A stretch of DNA of 6,266 nucleotides from Desulfobacterales bacterium (GCA_030017395.1 JASEIZ010000123.1:1-6266); one strand, 5' to 3'; positions 1 to 6,219 are shown, numbered from the stretch's first letter. Numbers and translations are program-made. Notes: generated by a model from the letters alone, not told the origin.

Positions 1-56
1 GGCTTTCGCCGGAATGACGAAAAATGGTGTTTTTCGACTTTTTACGAATTCATCAT
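1..56. repeat. Interspersed short repeat, partial copy at window edge
   Basis: The first 20 bases (a GGCTTTCGCCGGAATGACGA-type core) followed at 35-56 by a CGACTTTTTACGA...CATCAT block resemble a two-part intergenic repeat that I recall from many deltaproteobacterial genomes, usually with the core as half of a larger palindrome. The copy is cut by the window start, so its full length cannot be seen. No coding potential is evident here. The repeat identity rests on memory of the motif and not on a second copy in this window. Confidence 0.5.
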
Positions 57-61
57 ACTTT

Positions 62-76
62 ATTTGAAAATCAAAT
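62..76. promoter_or_regulatory. Small palindrome upstream of the phosphorylase gene
   Basis: ATTTGA and TCAAAT form perfect 6-bp arms around a 3-bp AAA spacer, 64 bp before the phosphorylase start codon. The position would suit an operator, but the sequence is AT-rich and a palindrome this short can arise by chance. I could not place a convincing -35/-10 pair in 57-139. Confidence 0.2.
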
Positions 77-139
77 TGTCATGCCGCAAACAACCAGCAG
101 GGAAAACAGCGCTGAAAAAACAAGCAAAGGATTTTATCG

Positions 140-2359
140 ATGGATATAGAAGAAAATTCATACCTTCCGGAACGTTTGTCGGGCTTGGAAGAACTGGCCT
201 CAAACCTCTGGTGGAGCTGGCAGCCTAAAGCCAGAATGCTCTTCAAGTCGCTGGACCGGCAGATATGGAAAGAAAGCCGGCACAATCCTGTAAAGGTTCT
301 TAAAGAGCTTCCAGGAAAGGTTTTCGATTCAGCGGCTAAAGATAAAGATTACCTGCGGCACTATGATATAGTTCTTTCAAAATTCCATAAAGAAATCAAA
401 GCAGACAAATGTTTACTGTTTGAGGAAATTAATCAAGCCGAGATGCATTCCATCGCATATTTTTCGGCGGAGTACGGCTTACATCATTCACTGCCTTTCT
501 ATGCCGGCGGATTAGGGTTTTTAGCCGGAGATTTCATAAAGGAATGCAGTGATTTAAAGATTCCTCTGGTAGCTGTGGGTTTTATGTACCCTGAAGGCTA
601 TCTGAAACAACAAATCCGCGAAGACGGCTGGCAGGAGAATATAAAACAACCGCTTGACAGGGATACCGCGTCAATTTTCAGAGTGCTGGATAAAAACGGA
701 AACCAGCTTATAGTTAAAGTGCCTTTAATCGAGCCGCCTATTCATGTGGCTGTATGGAAAATAGCTGTAGGCGGGGTATCTCTCTATCTGATGGATACGG
801 ATATCGAGATCAATGATCCATGGAACCGTGGAATATCAGCGCGTCTTTATAGTGGTGATATCGAACAGCGGCTACGGCAGGAAATAGTACTTGGCATAGG
901 CGGATCAGAAGTTTTAGAAAAACTTGACATTAAGCATTCAATATTGCATCTAAACGAAGGGCATGCCGCCTTTGCCCTGCTGGAAAGGATAAGAGGCAGA
1001 GTTCTGGAAGGGGTGAATTATGGCGAAGCATCTCAATATGTCAAAAAAACCGCTGTTTTCACCTCTCATACACCGGTTGTTGCCGGGCATGATATATTCC
1101 CCTTTCAAATGATCGAAAAATACTTTAATTCCTATTGGCCTTCCCTTGGACTTGATCGCGACTCGTTCCTTAAGCTCGGTGTTCATCCTGAAAATCCCAA
1201 TGCCGGTTTTAACATGACCGCGTTTGCTTTAAGAATGTCTGAATTTCGTAATGGAGTCAGTAAAAAACATGGGGAAGTTACCCGAAAGATGTGGCATAGT
1301 CTCTGGCCGGACCTGCCTGAAAACGAGGTTCCGATTGACTATATTACCAACGGGATACATATTCCCACATGGATCGAACCCAAAATGAAGCTTCTTTTCA
1401 ATAAATATTTGGGACACGATTGGGTAGATGATGTTGATAATCCTCTAATCTGGGAATTGATCGATGAAATCCCGGACGATGAGTTGTGGAAAACCCACTT
1501 CTGGTTGAAAGTAAAGTTAATCAACACTATAAGAGAAAGAGCTCGTCAACGCTGGGTAAACAATCGAAGAAGCACTTCAAATATTTTAGGCATGGGTACG
1601 CTGCTTGATCCATCGGTGTTGACAATTGGTTTTGCCCGCAGATTCGCGACTTATAAGCGTGCCGATCTGATTTTTTATGATCTGGAAAGGTTGAAAAAAC
1701 TCTTAAACGATAGATGGCGACCAATTCAGATAATATTTGCAGGCAAAGCCCATCCCGCAGATGACCCCGGAAAAAGAATACTGCAAAAGATATATAATTT
1801 TGCGCGCGATCCTGTTATGTGTGGAAGAATTGCTTTTGTTGAAGACTATGAAGAACAATTCGCCCAGTATATGGTTCACGGTGTTGATGTCTGGTTGAAC
1901 AACCCCCTGCCACCCATGGAGGCCTGCGGAACCAGCGGCATGAAAGCGGCTTTAAACGGTGTCCCTCACCTAAGTATAATGGATGGGTGGTGGATAGAAG
2001 GTTATGACGGGGAAAACGGCTGGATTTTTGCTCATGAAGAATCGGAAAACGATACGGACAAAGCTGATGCCGAGTCGATTTACCGGATTCTGGAAGAAAA
2101 AGTAATACCATGTTATTACAAGTTTTCAGATGATGGAACCCCTGACGACTGGGTGAAAGTAATGAAACGCTCCATCAAGAGTAATGCAGCGAAATTTTCT
2201 TCAAGAAGAATGGTAAAAGAATATATCCAAAAATTTTATATCAAAGAATTAAAAGAAGCACAGGAGAGAAAACTCGGGGGAACTCTATTAAAAAGCCCCC
2301 CTACTACTGCGATAGCAACGAGCAATACACCAAATGCCATTAAATTAGATATTGTTTGA
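140..2359 (+). CDS. glgP: Alpha-glucan (glycogen/maltodextrin) phosphorylase, short GT35 type
   Basis: Cytoplasmic PLP enzyme that removes terminal alpha-1,4-glucosyl units from glycogen or maltodextrin with phosphate, giving glucose-1-phosphate. The 739-residue protein begins with the helical DUF3417-like region (SGLEELASNLWWSW, about residues 14-27, continuing to about 110). It then shows the conserved FSAEYGLH block (108-115), the YAGGLG...AGD glycine-rich loop (about 121-131), HLNEGHAAF (270-278), SHTPV...GHD, RRFATYKR (500-507) and GTSGMKAALNG, where Lys602 should carry the PLP. This matches the TIGR02094-type phosphorylases, not the longer GlgP/MalP type. The start is supported by AAAGGA at 126-131, 8 nt before the ATG. 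After about residue 705 a Ser/Thr/Pro-rich tail looks dispensable. No other glycogen gene lies nearby, and no hairpin terminator is seen in the 21-bp gap to the convergent gene. Substrate chain-length preference cannot be read from sequence. Confidence 0.95.
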   Translation: MDIEENSYLPERLSGLEELASNLWWSWQPKARMLFKSLDRQIWKESRHNPVKVLKELPGKVFDSAAKDKDYLRHYDIVLSKFHKEIKADKCLLFEEINQAEMHSIAYFSAEYGLHHSLPFYAGGLGFLAGDFIKECSDLKIPLVAVGFMYPEGYLKQQIREDGWQENIKQPLDRDTASIFRVLDKNGNQLIVKVPLIEPPIHVAVWKIAVGGVSLYLMDTDIEINDPWNRGISARLYSGDIEQRLRQEIVLGIGGSEVLEKLDIKHSILHLNEGHAAFALLERIRGRVLEGVNYGEASQYVKKTAVFTSHTPVVAGHDIFPFQMIEKYFNSYWPSLGLDRDSFLKLGVHPENPNAGFNMTAFALRMSEFRNGVSKKHGEVTRKMWHSLWPDLPENEVPIDYITNGIHIPTWIEPKMKLLFNKYLGHDWVDDVDNPLIWELIDEIPDDELWKTHFWLKVKLINTIRERARQRWVNNRRSTSNILGMGTLLDPSVLTIGFARRFATYKRADLIFYDLERLKKLLNDRWRPIQIIFAGKAHPADDPGKRILQKIYNFARDPVMCGRIAFVEDYEEQFAQYMVHGVDVWLNNPLPPMEACGTSGMKAALNGVPHLSIMDGWWIEGYDGENGWIFAHEESENDTDKADAESIYRILEEKVIPCYYKFSDDGTPDDWVKVMKRSIKSNAAKFSSRRMVKEYIQKFYIKELKEAQERKLGGTLLKSPPTTAIATSNTPNAIKLDIV

Positions 2360-2380
2360 TTATTGTTTTTTTGATGTTTT

Positions 2381-3043
2381 TTATTCTAATTTTAAATCAT
2401 CAAAGTTTATATGACCCCATCCACCGCCTGAAGCGTCTATGACCCTGATTTGGGCAGTTCTTCCTATGTACTGGGATACATTCCACCTTAATCGTTCCAT
2501 TGTCTCGGTGCATTTCCCCGTAGCTTGCAAAACAACCTGTCCGTCAATTAAGAGTTCCACCCTTTCAGTTCCGATGTCACATCCGCCGCCAATCAGAAAA
2601 CTGATTGTTGGTCTGGTTATAGTGAAGGGTTCGGAAGTAAGAGTTCCTTGAGGTCCATCGCCCTGAACCCTTCCGGGAGGATCAAACTGGGTAGAGCGAT
2701 TCTCGTACCCACCGATCCAGTATTCGCCCTCATGGTGCGAAGGTTGCCCTCGGTGACGTGCTGTGGGATTGTCTCCATAAGTGGGCTGAGTATTAAAGAC
2801 ATCCCCTGTACTTCTCCAGCCGACAAGATTGCCCGATTCAAAATTCCAGTTAATGCCCCCCTCCGATTGAATAACTTCTTCTTCAAAAGAAATACTAAGA
2901 ATATCGTTTTTGTTTAAGGGAACGTTGACTATGCGACCATCCTTTAAGAAAACTTTCATGTCGCCAAAAGAATAGGTAAAGGCAATAAATGATATTGTTA
3001 CGGACAGAAGAACAATAAACAACAAGTTAGCTTTTTTTGTCAT
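2381..3043 (-). CDS. Exported protein with C-terminal beta-sandwich (GH32-associated, CBM-like) domain
   Basis: Not a named gene. The 220-residue product starts with MTKK and a hydrophobic stretch (7-26) typical of a Sec signal peptide; a cleavage site near residue 27 is likely, with no lipobox cysteine. Residues 29-54 form a short module (VFLKDGRIVNVPLNKNDI) ending in SISFEE. Residues 65-220 look like the galactose-binding-type jelly roll found next to GH32 levanase-like domains: NFESG...GW, GDGPQGTLTS (128-137), FLIGGGCD (149-156), VELLIDG (162-168), WNVS (187-190) and the closing GGWGHINFDD (207-216). Cys155 and Cys178 could form a disulfide. There is no catalytic domain, so a binding or structural role in the periplasm or outside is inferred; the ligand is unknown. 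GGAGG at 3054-3058 lies 10 nt before the ATG. It is convergent with glgP and transcribed from its own promoter. Confidence 0.82.
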   Translation of the reverse strand: MTKKANLLFIVLLSVTISFIAFTYSFGDMKVFLKDGRIVNVPLNKNDILSISFEEEVIQSEGGINWNFESGNLVGWRSTGDVFNTQPTYGDNPTARHRGQPSHHEGEYWIGGYENRSTQFDPPGRVQGDGPQGTLTSEPFTITRPTISFLIGGGCDIGTERVELLIDGQVVLQATGKCTETMERLRWNVSQYIGRTAQIRVIDASGGGWGHINFDDLKLE

Positions 3044-3107
3044 TTTGAATAACCCTCCCCCCTGAAATCAAAAATATTTTTTAAATTTCATTCCCATTCC
3101 GGTAAGA

Positions 3108-3136
3108 ATCATATAGAAAGGAAAAAAGTGTGTCAA
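3108..3136 (-). promoter_or_regulatory. Sigma-70 promoter of the exported-protein gene
   Basis: Read on the minus strand, TTGACA (3131-3136, perfect -35) and TATGAT (3108-3113, five of six to TATAAT) are separated by exactly 17 bp. Transcription would start near 3101, leaving a leader of about 57 nt that contains the GGAGG ribosome site. This is the best promoter visible in the window. It sits only 13 bp outside the IS-remnant end at 3150. Confidence 0.7.
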
Positions 3137-3149
3137 GTCAACAAAACGG

Positions 3150-3167
3150 AAATGTCAGGAACAAATA
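3150..3167 (+). repeat. Left terminal inverted repeat of IS remnant
   Basis: Eighteen bases, AAATGTCAGGAACAAATA, perfectly complementary to 3494-3511. If the true end is the TG at 3153, the outer AAA would be flanking or shared sequence. Confidence 0.85.
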
Positions 3168-3228
3168 AAGTGTCCGGAGTTGCAGCACGTAATCTGTCCG
3201 GTTAAAATGAGTCGCCAGGAGGCGATTC

Positions 3229-3488
3229 ATGAGACGGACAGAGTTATTACAGGACGCGACACATGGGCTGGAACGTGAAGCGCTTTCATGCGTGGTATCG
3301 TCGCGATGGAGATCGGAGGAGTTATATCTGGATTAAAAACACGCTTCAATCGAGAGGATCGGTTTGCAAGGCTGCCAAGAAGGGTGCACGCCGAAAGCGC
3401 CGTGAATGTTCTCCTCTTCAGGTATCGGTGCCATTACGTCGGGGTCAAGGTGCGAATCCATCAGTATGCGGACAAATCTATTTGTTGA
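3229..3488 (+). pseudogene. Transposase remnant (ISNCY-like, integrase-core type), deleted and frameshifted
   Basis: The reading begins with a well-placed ATG at 3229 (AGGAGG at 3216-3221, 7 nt away) and gives MRRTELLQ, the N-terminus I recall for a common HTH plus integrase-core transposase. Right after it the frame changes: 3263-3415 in another frame reads GWNVKRFHAWYRR, then SYIWIKNTLQ and KKGARRKRRE, which fits the middle of the same family. About 90 codons including the helix-turn-helix part appear deleted between them. Near 3418 one missing base shifts the frame again; the shifted reading LPG...GSRCES resembles LPGMM..DGS.HEW, where the first catalytic Asp is lost. The rest of the catalytic core is absent. 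The alignment is from memory of the family, so the exact deletion size is approximate. Confidence 0.7.
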
Positions 3489-3493
3489 CAACA

Positions 3494-3511
3494 TATTTGT
3501 TCCTGACATTT
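3494..3511 (-). repeat. Right terminal inverted repeat of IS remnant
   Basis: Exact reverse complement of 3150-3167 over 18 bases, closing the 362-bp element. Confidence 0.85.
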
Positions 3512-3563
3512 GCTGAATATATTCTTTACGTTTCTTATAATTTCTGCCATAATTTTTTAGTTT

Positions 3564-3601
3564 CAGGGGATAGAACTCGGGGACAATCCTGTATCCCCCT
3601 G
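3564..3601. repeat. Imperfect palindrome, REP-like
   Basis: CAGGGGATA (3564-3572) is complementary to TATCCCCCTG (3592-3601) apart from one extra C. An alternative tighter hairpin pairs GGGGACA (3579-3585) with TGT-AT-CCCC (3590-3598) around a 4-base loop. The two foldings compete. It lies just outside the IS remnant, with no gene to terminate and no trailing T-run, so a repeat relic is more likely than a terminator. Confidence 0.45.
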
Positions 3602-3640
3602 TCAAGAAAAAAACAGGTCGCGCTTAACAAAATATGCGAT

Positions 3641-3663
3641 TTGAACTGCGATAGCGAGCGAAT
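3641..3663 (+). repeat. Short direct repeat, upstream copy (partner at 4747-4769)
   Basis: TTGAACTG, four variable bases, then AGCGAGCG and NAT recur at 4747-4769 in the same orientation, with 19 of 23 bases identical by eye. The two copies bracket the Cache fragment and the hydrolase gene. Confidence 0.55.
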
Positions 3664-3682
3664 ACAAAAACAGCAAATTTAT

Positions 3683-3725
3683 TGAAGCTCCCCGCCGCAA
3701 GCAGCGGGGAATGCGCTCGCTGTTC
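3683..3725 (-). repeat. REP-like palindromic repeat
   Basis: CCCCGC (3690-3695) and GCGGGG (3704-3709) form a GC-rich hairpin with an 8-base loop, extended by a T-A pair. It is followed by AATGCGCTCGCT and GTTC. Positions 3704-3721 recur inverted at 4759-4776 with one mismatch in 18. On the minus strand it reads GAAC-AGCGAGCGCATT-CCCCGC..., the same word order as in the repeat at 4747. This looks like a small family of extragenic palindromic repeats, as I recall from Desulfobacteraceae genomes. No T-run follows on either strand, so it is not a classic terminator. Confidence 0.6.
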
Positions 3726-3919
3726 ACAGCATAGCAGCCGGCCTTGGAGAGCTTTTGAAAAACATCGAGGGTGAAAAGAACCGCATCGATTTAATCCGTT
3801 CGTTTATTAATCCGGTCCGTTTTTATCCGGACAAATCTGGTTATTTGTATGTTTATAACTATGATTGTGTAAATATAGCGCATGCCAACCTGAAGCCTCT
3901 TGAAGAGAGTGAGAAGTAG
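3710..3919 (+). pseudogene. Cache sensor-domain fragment
   Basis: An open frame from the stop at 3683-3685 to TAG at 3917-3919 has no in-frame ATG. From about 3722 it reads VHSIAAGLGELLKNIEGE, then RIDLIRSFINPVRFYPDKSG, YLYVYNYD and CVNIAHA. This is the pattern of a single Cache (sCache_2-like) extracellular ligand-binding domain as found in chemoreceptors and sensor kinases, where FYPDKSGYF.V and N.AHP/A are typical. The last residues (NLKPLEESEK) no longer follow the family, and no transmembrane helix, HAMP or output domain follows. The piece therefore lacks both the N-terminal membrane anchor and the signalling half and is read as a dead fragment. Its left edge coincides with the REP-like repeat; its right edge abuts the hydrolase leader, 27 bp before the hydrolase ATG. 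The hit is by motif memory only. Confidence 0.65.
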
Positions 3920-3946
3920 CGCAAGAGATTAGGAGAAAATTCACAT

Positions 3947-4732
3947 ATGAACGGATACGGGGAGTATCTCGGAATAGGCGGGAAGCGCATGGAAATCGCC
4001 CGGCTTGGTCCCGCGTCAAAGGATGCGCCGACGCTTATTTTTTTGCATGAGGGCCTGGGTTGTGTTGACATGTGGCATGACTTTCCGGCAGAATTGTCGG
4101 AAGCCACCGGATGCGGAGCGCTGATATACAGTCGTTTCGGTTACGGGCGGTCTGATCCTTGCTTTCTTCCTCGTTCCATTCGCTATGTACACGATGAAGG
4201 GCTTAAAGTTTTACCGGAACTGATTAGAGCCACTGGTATTCGCGATTGCATTTTGATCGGACACTCCGATGGCGGTTCAATCGCTATTATATATTCCGGC
4301 GGCACACCGGCGATCCCCTTGCGAGGGTTAATTACCGAGGCGGCGCATGTGTTTTGTGAAGAGATAACTATACGTTCGATCCAACAGGCCAGGAAGTCCT
4401 ATCAAAAAGGCAGGTTACGTCAAAAGCTGGAAAAATATCATGGAGCCAACACGGACTGTGCTTTTTGGGGATGGAACAATACATGGCTGCATCCGGATTT
4501 TGTCAATTGGAATATAGAGGAGTATCTGCCGGCAATCAAAAAACCGATGCTTGTTATTCAGGGAGAAAACGACCAATATGGAACTTTGGCGCAGGTAGAT
4601 GCAATAGCTCGCCAGGCCGGAGCAGGAGCAGAGGTAATGGTGCTTCCGGATTGCGGGCATTCCCCGCACAACGAACAGAAAGCCGCCATATTAAAGGTGA
4701 TGGCAGATTTTATATCATCTGTATTTGACTAA
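3947..4732 (+). CDS. Alpha/beta hydrolase, substrate unknown
   Basis: A 261-residue cytoplasmic protein with no signal peptide and the full alpha/beta-hydrolase layout: the oxyanion-loop motif LHEGLG (33-38, replacing the commoner HGxxG), SRFGYGRSD (62-70), the nucleophile elbow GHSDGG (105-110, Ser107), the acid in GENDQYG (Asp209) and the base in CGHSPH (His238). The triad Ser107-Asp209-His238 is intact, so the enzyme should be active. It resembles MhpC/PcaD-like hydrolases, which cut esters or C-C bonds, but nothing here fixes the substrate. The cap between residues 135 and 195 contains WGWNNTWLHPDF. AGGAG at 3931-3935 lies 11 nt before the ATG, a slightly long spacing. The 86-bp gap to metF has no terminator, so readthrough is possible. 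An inverted pair of repeats flanks the gene (3704-3721 and 4759-4776). Confidence 0.9.
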   Translation: MNGYGEYLGIGGKRMEIARLGPASKDAPTLIFLHEGLGCVDMWHDFPAELSEATGCGALIYSRFGYGRSDPCFLPRSIRYVHDEGLKVLPELIRATGIRDCILIGHSDGGSIAIIYSGGTPAIPLRGLITEAAHVFCEEITIRSIQQARKSYQKGRLRQKLEKYHGANTDCAFWGWNNTWLHPDFVNWNIEEYLPAIKKPMLVIQGENDQYGTLAQVDAIARQAGAGAEVMVLPDCGHSPHNEQKAAILKVMADFISSVFD

Positions 4733-4746
4733 ATTGCTTGGGCCGC

Positions 4747-4776
4747 TTGAACTGAAAAAGCGAGCGCATTCTCCGC
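4747..4776 (+). repeat. Short repeat, downstream copy, related to 3641-3663 and inverse of 3704-3721
   Basis: Positions 4747-4769 match 3641-3663 in direct orientation (19 of 23). Positions 4759-4776 (AGCGAGCGCATTCTCCGC) match the reverse complement of 3704-3721 with one mismatch in 18. It fills much of the gap between hydrolase and metF. The GC palindrome present in the 3690 copy is missing here, so this is a half-element. Confidence 0.6.
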
Positions 4777-4818
4777 AGATGGTTGAGTTTTGTCTATCGA
4801 AACAAAAAAGGACATATA

Positions 4819-5703
4819 ATGCTCGTAAAAGAAATACTTAATTCAGTTAAAACGGCTTTGAGCTTTGAATTCTTTCCTCCCAAAACAGAAGTCGGATTTG
4901 ACAATATTTTTCAGGCCGTTTCAGATTTAATGGTGCTTAAACCTTCTTATGCAAGTGTTACCTACGGGGCTGGTGGATCAACACGCGATTATACAACCAA
5001 TCTGGTTGTCCGGATTCAGAAAGAGATGGGTTTAACCGTAATTTCTCATCTGACATGTGTGGGCTCGACAAAAGACGAGATAAAGTCGATTCTTGAGAAA
5101 AATGCTGAAAGCGGTATTGAAAACATCCTTGCGCTTCGAGGAGATATCCCAAAGGATGAGACCGTCTGGAAACGTCCCGAAAATGGTTTTGATTATGCCG
5201 CAGATCTCGTATCGTTTATAAAGAAGAATTATCCGCACATTTGCATCGGTGTCGCGGGTTTTCCGGAAGGCCACCCATTAACTCCGAACAGGCTCAAGGA
5301 GATAGAATATCTTAAGGCTAAAGTCGATGCAGGAGCCGACTACATAATCACTCAACTGTTTTTTGACAATCGGGACTTCTATGATTTTTGTGAGCGATGT
5401 GAATTGGCCGGCATTCGTGTCCCTGTTATTGCAGGTATTATACCCTTAACAACCCGCAAAGGAATGATTCGCATGGCACAACTGGCCGAAGGCGCCTGTT
5501 TTCCCGCGGGTCTTTTGAGATCTGTTGCACGGGCCAAAAATGATGAATATTTTGAAGAAGTGGGTATTCGCTGGGCGGCAGAGCAGCTGCGTAATCTTAT
5601 ATACAATGATGTTCGTGGGATTCACCTGTATACTCTTAACAGTCCCAGAGCGATTTTTAAAATTTTTAAATCACTTGGTGTCAAAGATGCCTCGCAGTTT
5701 TAA
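4819..5703 (+). CDS. metF: 5,10-methylenetetrahydrofolate reductase
   Basis: FAD enzyme that reduces 5,10-methylene-THF to 5-methyl-THF, supplying methyl groups for methionine synthesis and, in acetyl-CoA-pathway organisms, the methyl branch of that pathway. The 294-residue product (E. coli MetF has 296) is a complete single TIM barrel: SFEFFPPKTE (15-24) with the catalytic Glu17, YASVTYGAGGSTR (folate/FAD loop), SHLTCVG, LALRGDIP with Asp109 (equivalent of E. coli Asp120), QLFFD with Gln179, and PVIAGIIPLT. The ATG at 4819 was chosen over a TTG at 4783 because AAGGA (4808-4812) lies 6 nt before it and the protein then starts like its relatives. There is no C-terminal SAM-regulatory domain, as usual in bacteria. 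No metV-like zinc-protein gene adjoins it and no SAM riboswitch is recognisable upstream. Confidence 0.96.
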   Translation: MLVKEILNSVKTALSFEFFPPKTEVGFDNIFQAVSDLMVLKPSYASVTYGAGGSTRDYTTNLVVRIQKEMGLTVISHLTCVGSTKDEIKSILEKNAESGIENILALRGDIPKDETVWKRPENGFDYAADLVSFIKKNYPHICIGVAGFPEGHPLTPNRLKEIEYLKAKVDAGADYIITQLFFDNRDFYDFCERCELAGIRVPVIAGIIPLTTRKGMIRMAQLAEGACFPAGLLRSVARAKNDEYFEEVGIRWAAEQLRNLIYNDVRGIHLYTLNSPRAIFKIFKSLGVKDASQF

Positions 5704-6185
5704 GACAGCTCGACAATCTCGGCATTCAGAAAGTCTCTATGAATGTGCAGCAATCCTGCAGAGCCCATACAAGCCGACTTTGGCAGAGTCGCGCTCCCAG
5801 GATTTAAAAAAAGCACCCCTTTTTGGTCGACTACGGAAGGTTTGTGAGTATGGCCGCTTATAACAACATTAAAACCGGCAGCCGCAGGATCTATATCAAG
5901 CACATATAGATTGTGAAGCACACATACCAATACTTCACCGATTTTGACCACCTCTGTCTCAGCCAGATCTGAAGTCCATGTTCCTTTGTCCATGTTTCCT
6001 CGAACTGCAACAACAGGCGCGATTGACTGCAAAGAGGAAAGCAGCTCAGGTTGATCAATGTCTCCTGCATGAATTATCATATCCGTATCTGTAAAGAGCT
6101 TGATCGCAGATGAATGCAGAAAACCGTGAGTATCAGAGATAACGCCGACAAGATAATTGTTTTTGTTTGGTAGTTTAATTGACAT
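5700..6185 (-). CDS. YfcE/MJ0936-family metallophosphoesterase
   Basis: A 161-residue calcineurin-like phosphoesterase of the small single-domain type, which uses two metal ions (commonly Mn2+) to hydrolyse phosphodiesters; physiological substrates of this family are mostly unknown. Motifs in order: SDTHG (Asp18, His20), HAGDID (39-44, Asp42 bridging the metals), RGNMD (Asn64), VLHN (His91) and GHTH (His112, His114), then LNPGSAT near the C-terminus. All expected metal ligands are present. No signal peptide or membrane segment is seen, so it should be cytoplasmic. The ATG at 6185 lacks a clear Shine-Dalgarno (only AAGAA-like purines well upstream), but starting later would cut close to the first beta strand. 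Its TAA is interlocked with the metF TAA in the palindrome TTAA, so the two genes converge with a 4-bp overlap. Confidence 0.9.
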   Translation of the reverse strand: MSIKLPNKNNYLVGVISDTHGFLHSSAIKLFTDTDMIIHAGDIDQPELLSSLQSIAPVVAVRGNMDKGTWTSDLAETEVVKIGEVLVCVLHNLYVLDIDPAAAGFNVVISGHTHKPSVVDQKGVLFLNPGSATLPKSACMGSAGLLHIHRDFLNAEIVELS

Positions 6186-6219
6186 GATAGTTTTTTTTAG
6201 GTTCTTTTCTTGTAATTAT

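Larger units (their letters stand above)
3150..3511 (+). mobile_element. Degenerate insertion sequence remnant with intact terminal inverted repeats
   Basis: An 18-base sequence at 3150-3167 (AAATGTCAGGAACAAATA) is exactly reverse-complemented at 3494-3511, which delimits a 362-bp element. Inside the left end, TGTCCGG recurs at 3171-3177 and 3195-3201, and the right end has the inverse GCGGACA at 3468-3474, a pattern that suggests subterminal transposase-binding sites. The interior holds fragments of a transposase with an internal deletion and frameshifts. No target-site duplication is obvious in the flanks. The element cannot move by itself but, with matched ends, could be mobilised by a full-length relative elsewhere in the genome. 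The family is probably the ISNCY-like group encoding MRRTELLQ-type transposases, from memory. Confidence 0.8.

Noticed and set aside
2360..2380. T-rich gap between glgP and the convergent gene as a bidirectional terminator
   Set aside because: There are T-runs but no stem able to form a hairpin in front of them.
3207..3278. ATG at 3207 as the transposase start (MSRQEAIHE...)
   Set aside because: That frame stops after 23 codons and lacks a family match; the ATG at 3229 has the AGGAGG site and the MRRTELLQ start.
3263..3685. A 140-codon open frame that could be read as one small basic protein
   Set aside because: It starts inside the IS remnant, crosses the right inverted repeat and runs through unrelated sequence to a stop in the REP-like repeat. 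Only its first about 50 codons match transposase; the rest is chance.
3469..3839. CGGACAAATCT shared between the IS right end (3469-3479) and the Cache fragment (3829-3839)
   Set aside because: In the second place it simply encodes PDKS of a conserved Cache motif, and the match does not extend. Coincidence is likely.
4783..4818. Upstream TTG start adding 12 residues to MetF
   Set aside because: No ribosome site precedes it, the added residues do not fit the family, and the ATG at 4819 has a good AAGGA at 6 nt.
4733..4818. SAM or cobalamin riboswitch before metF
   Set aside because: The gap is only 86 bp, partly occupied by a repeat, and none of the conserved riboswitch elements is recognisable.
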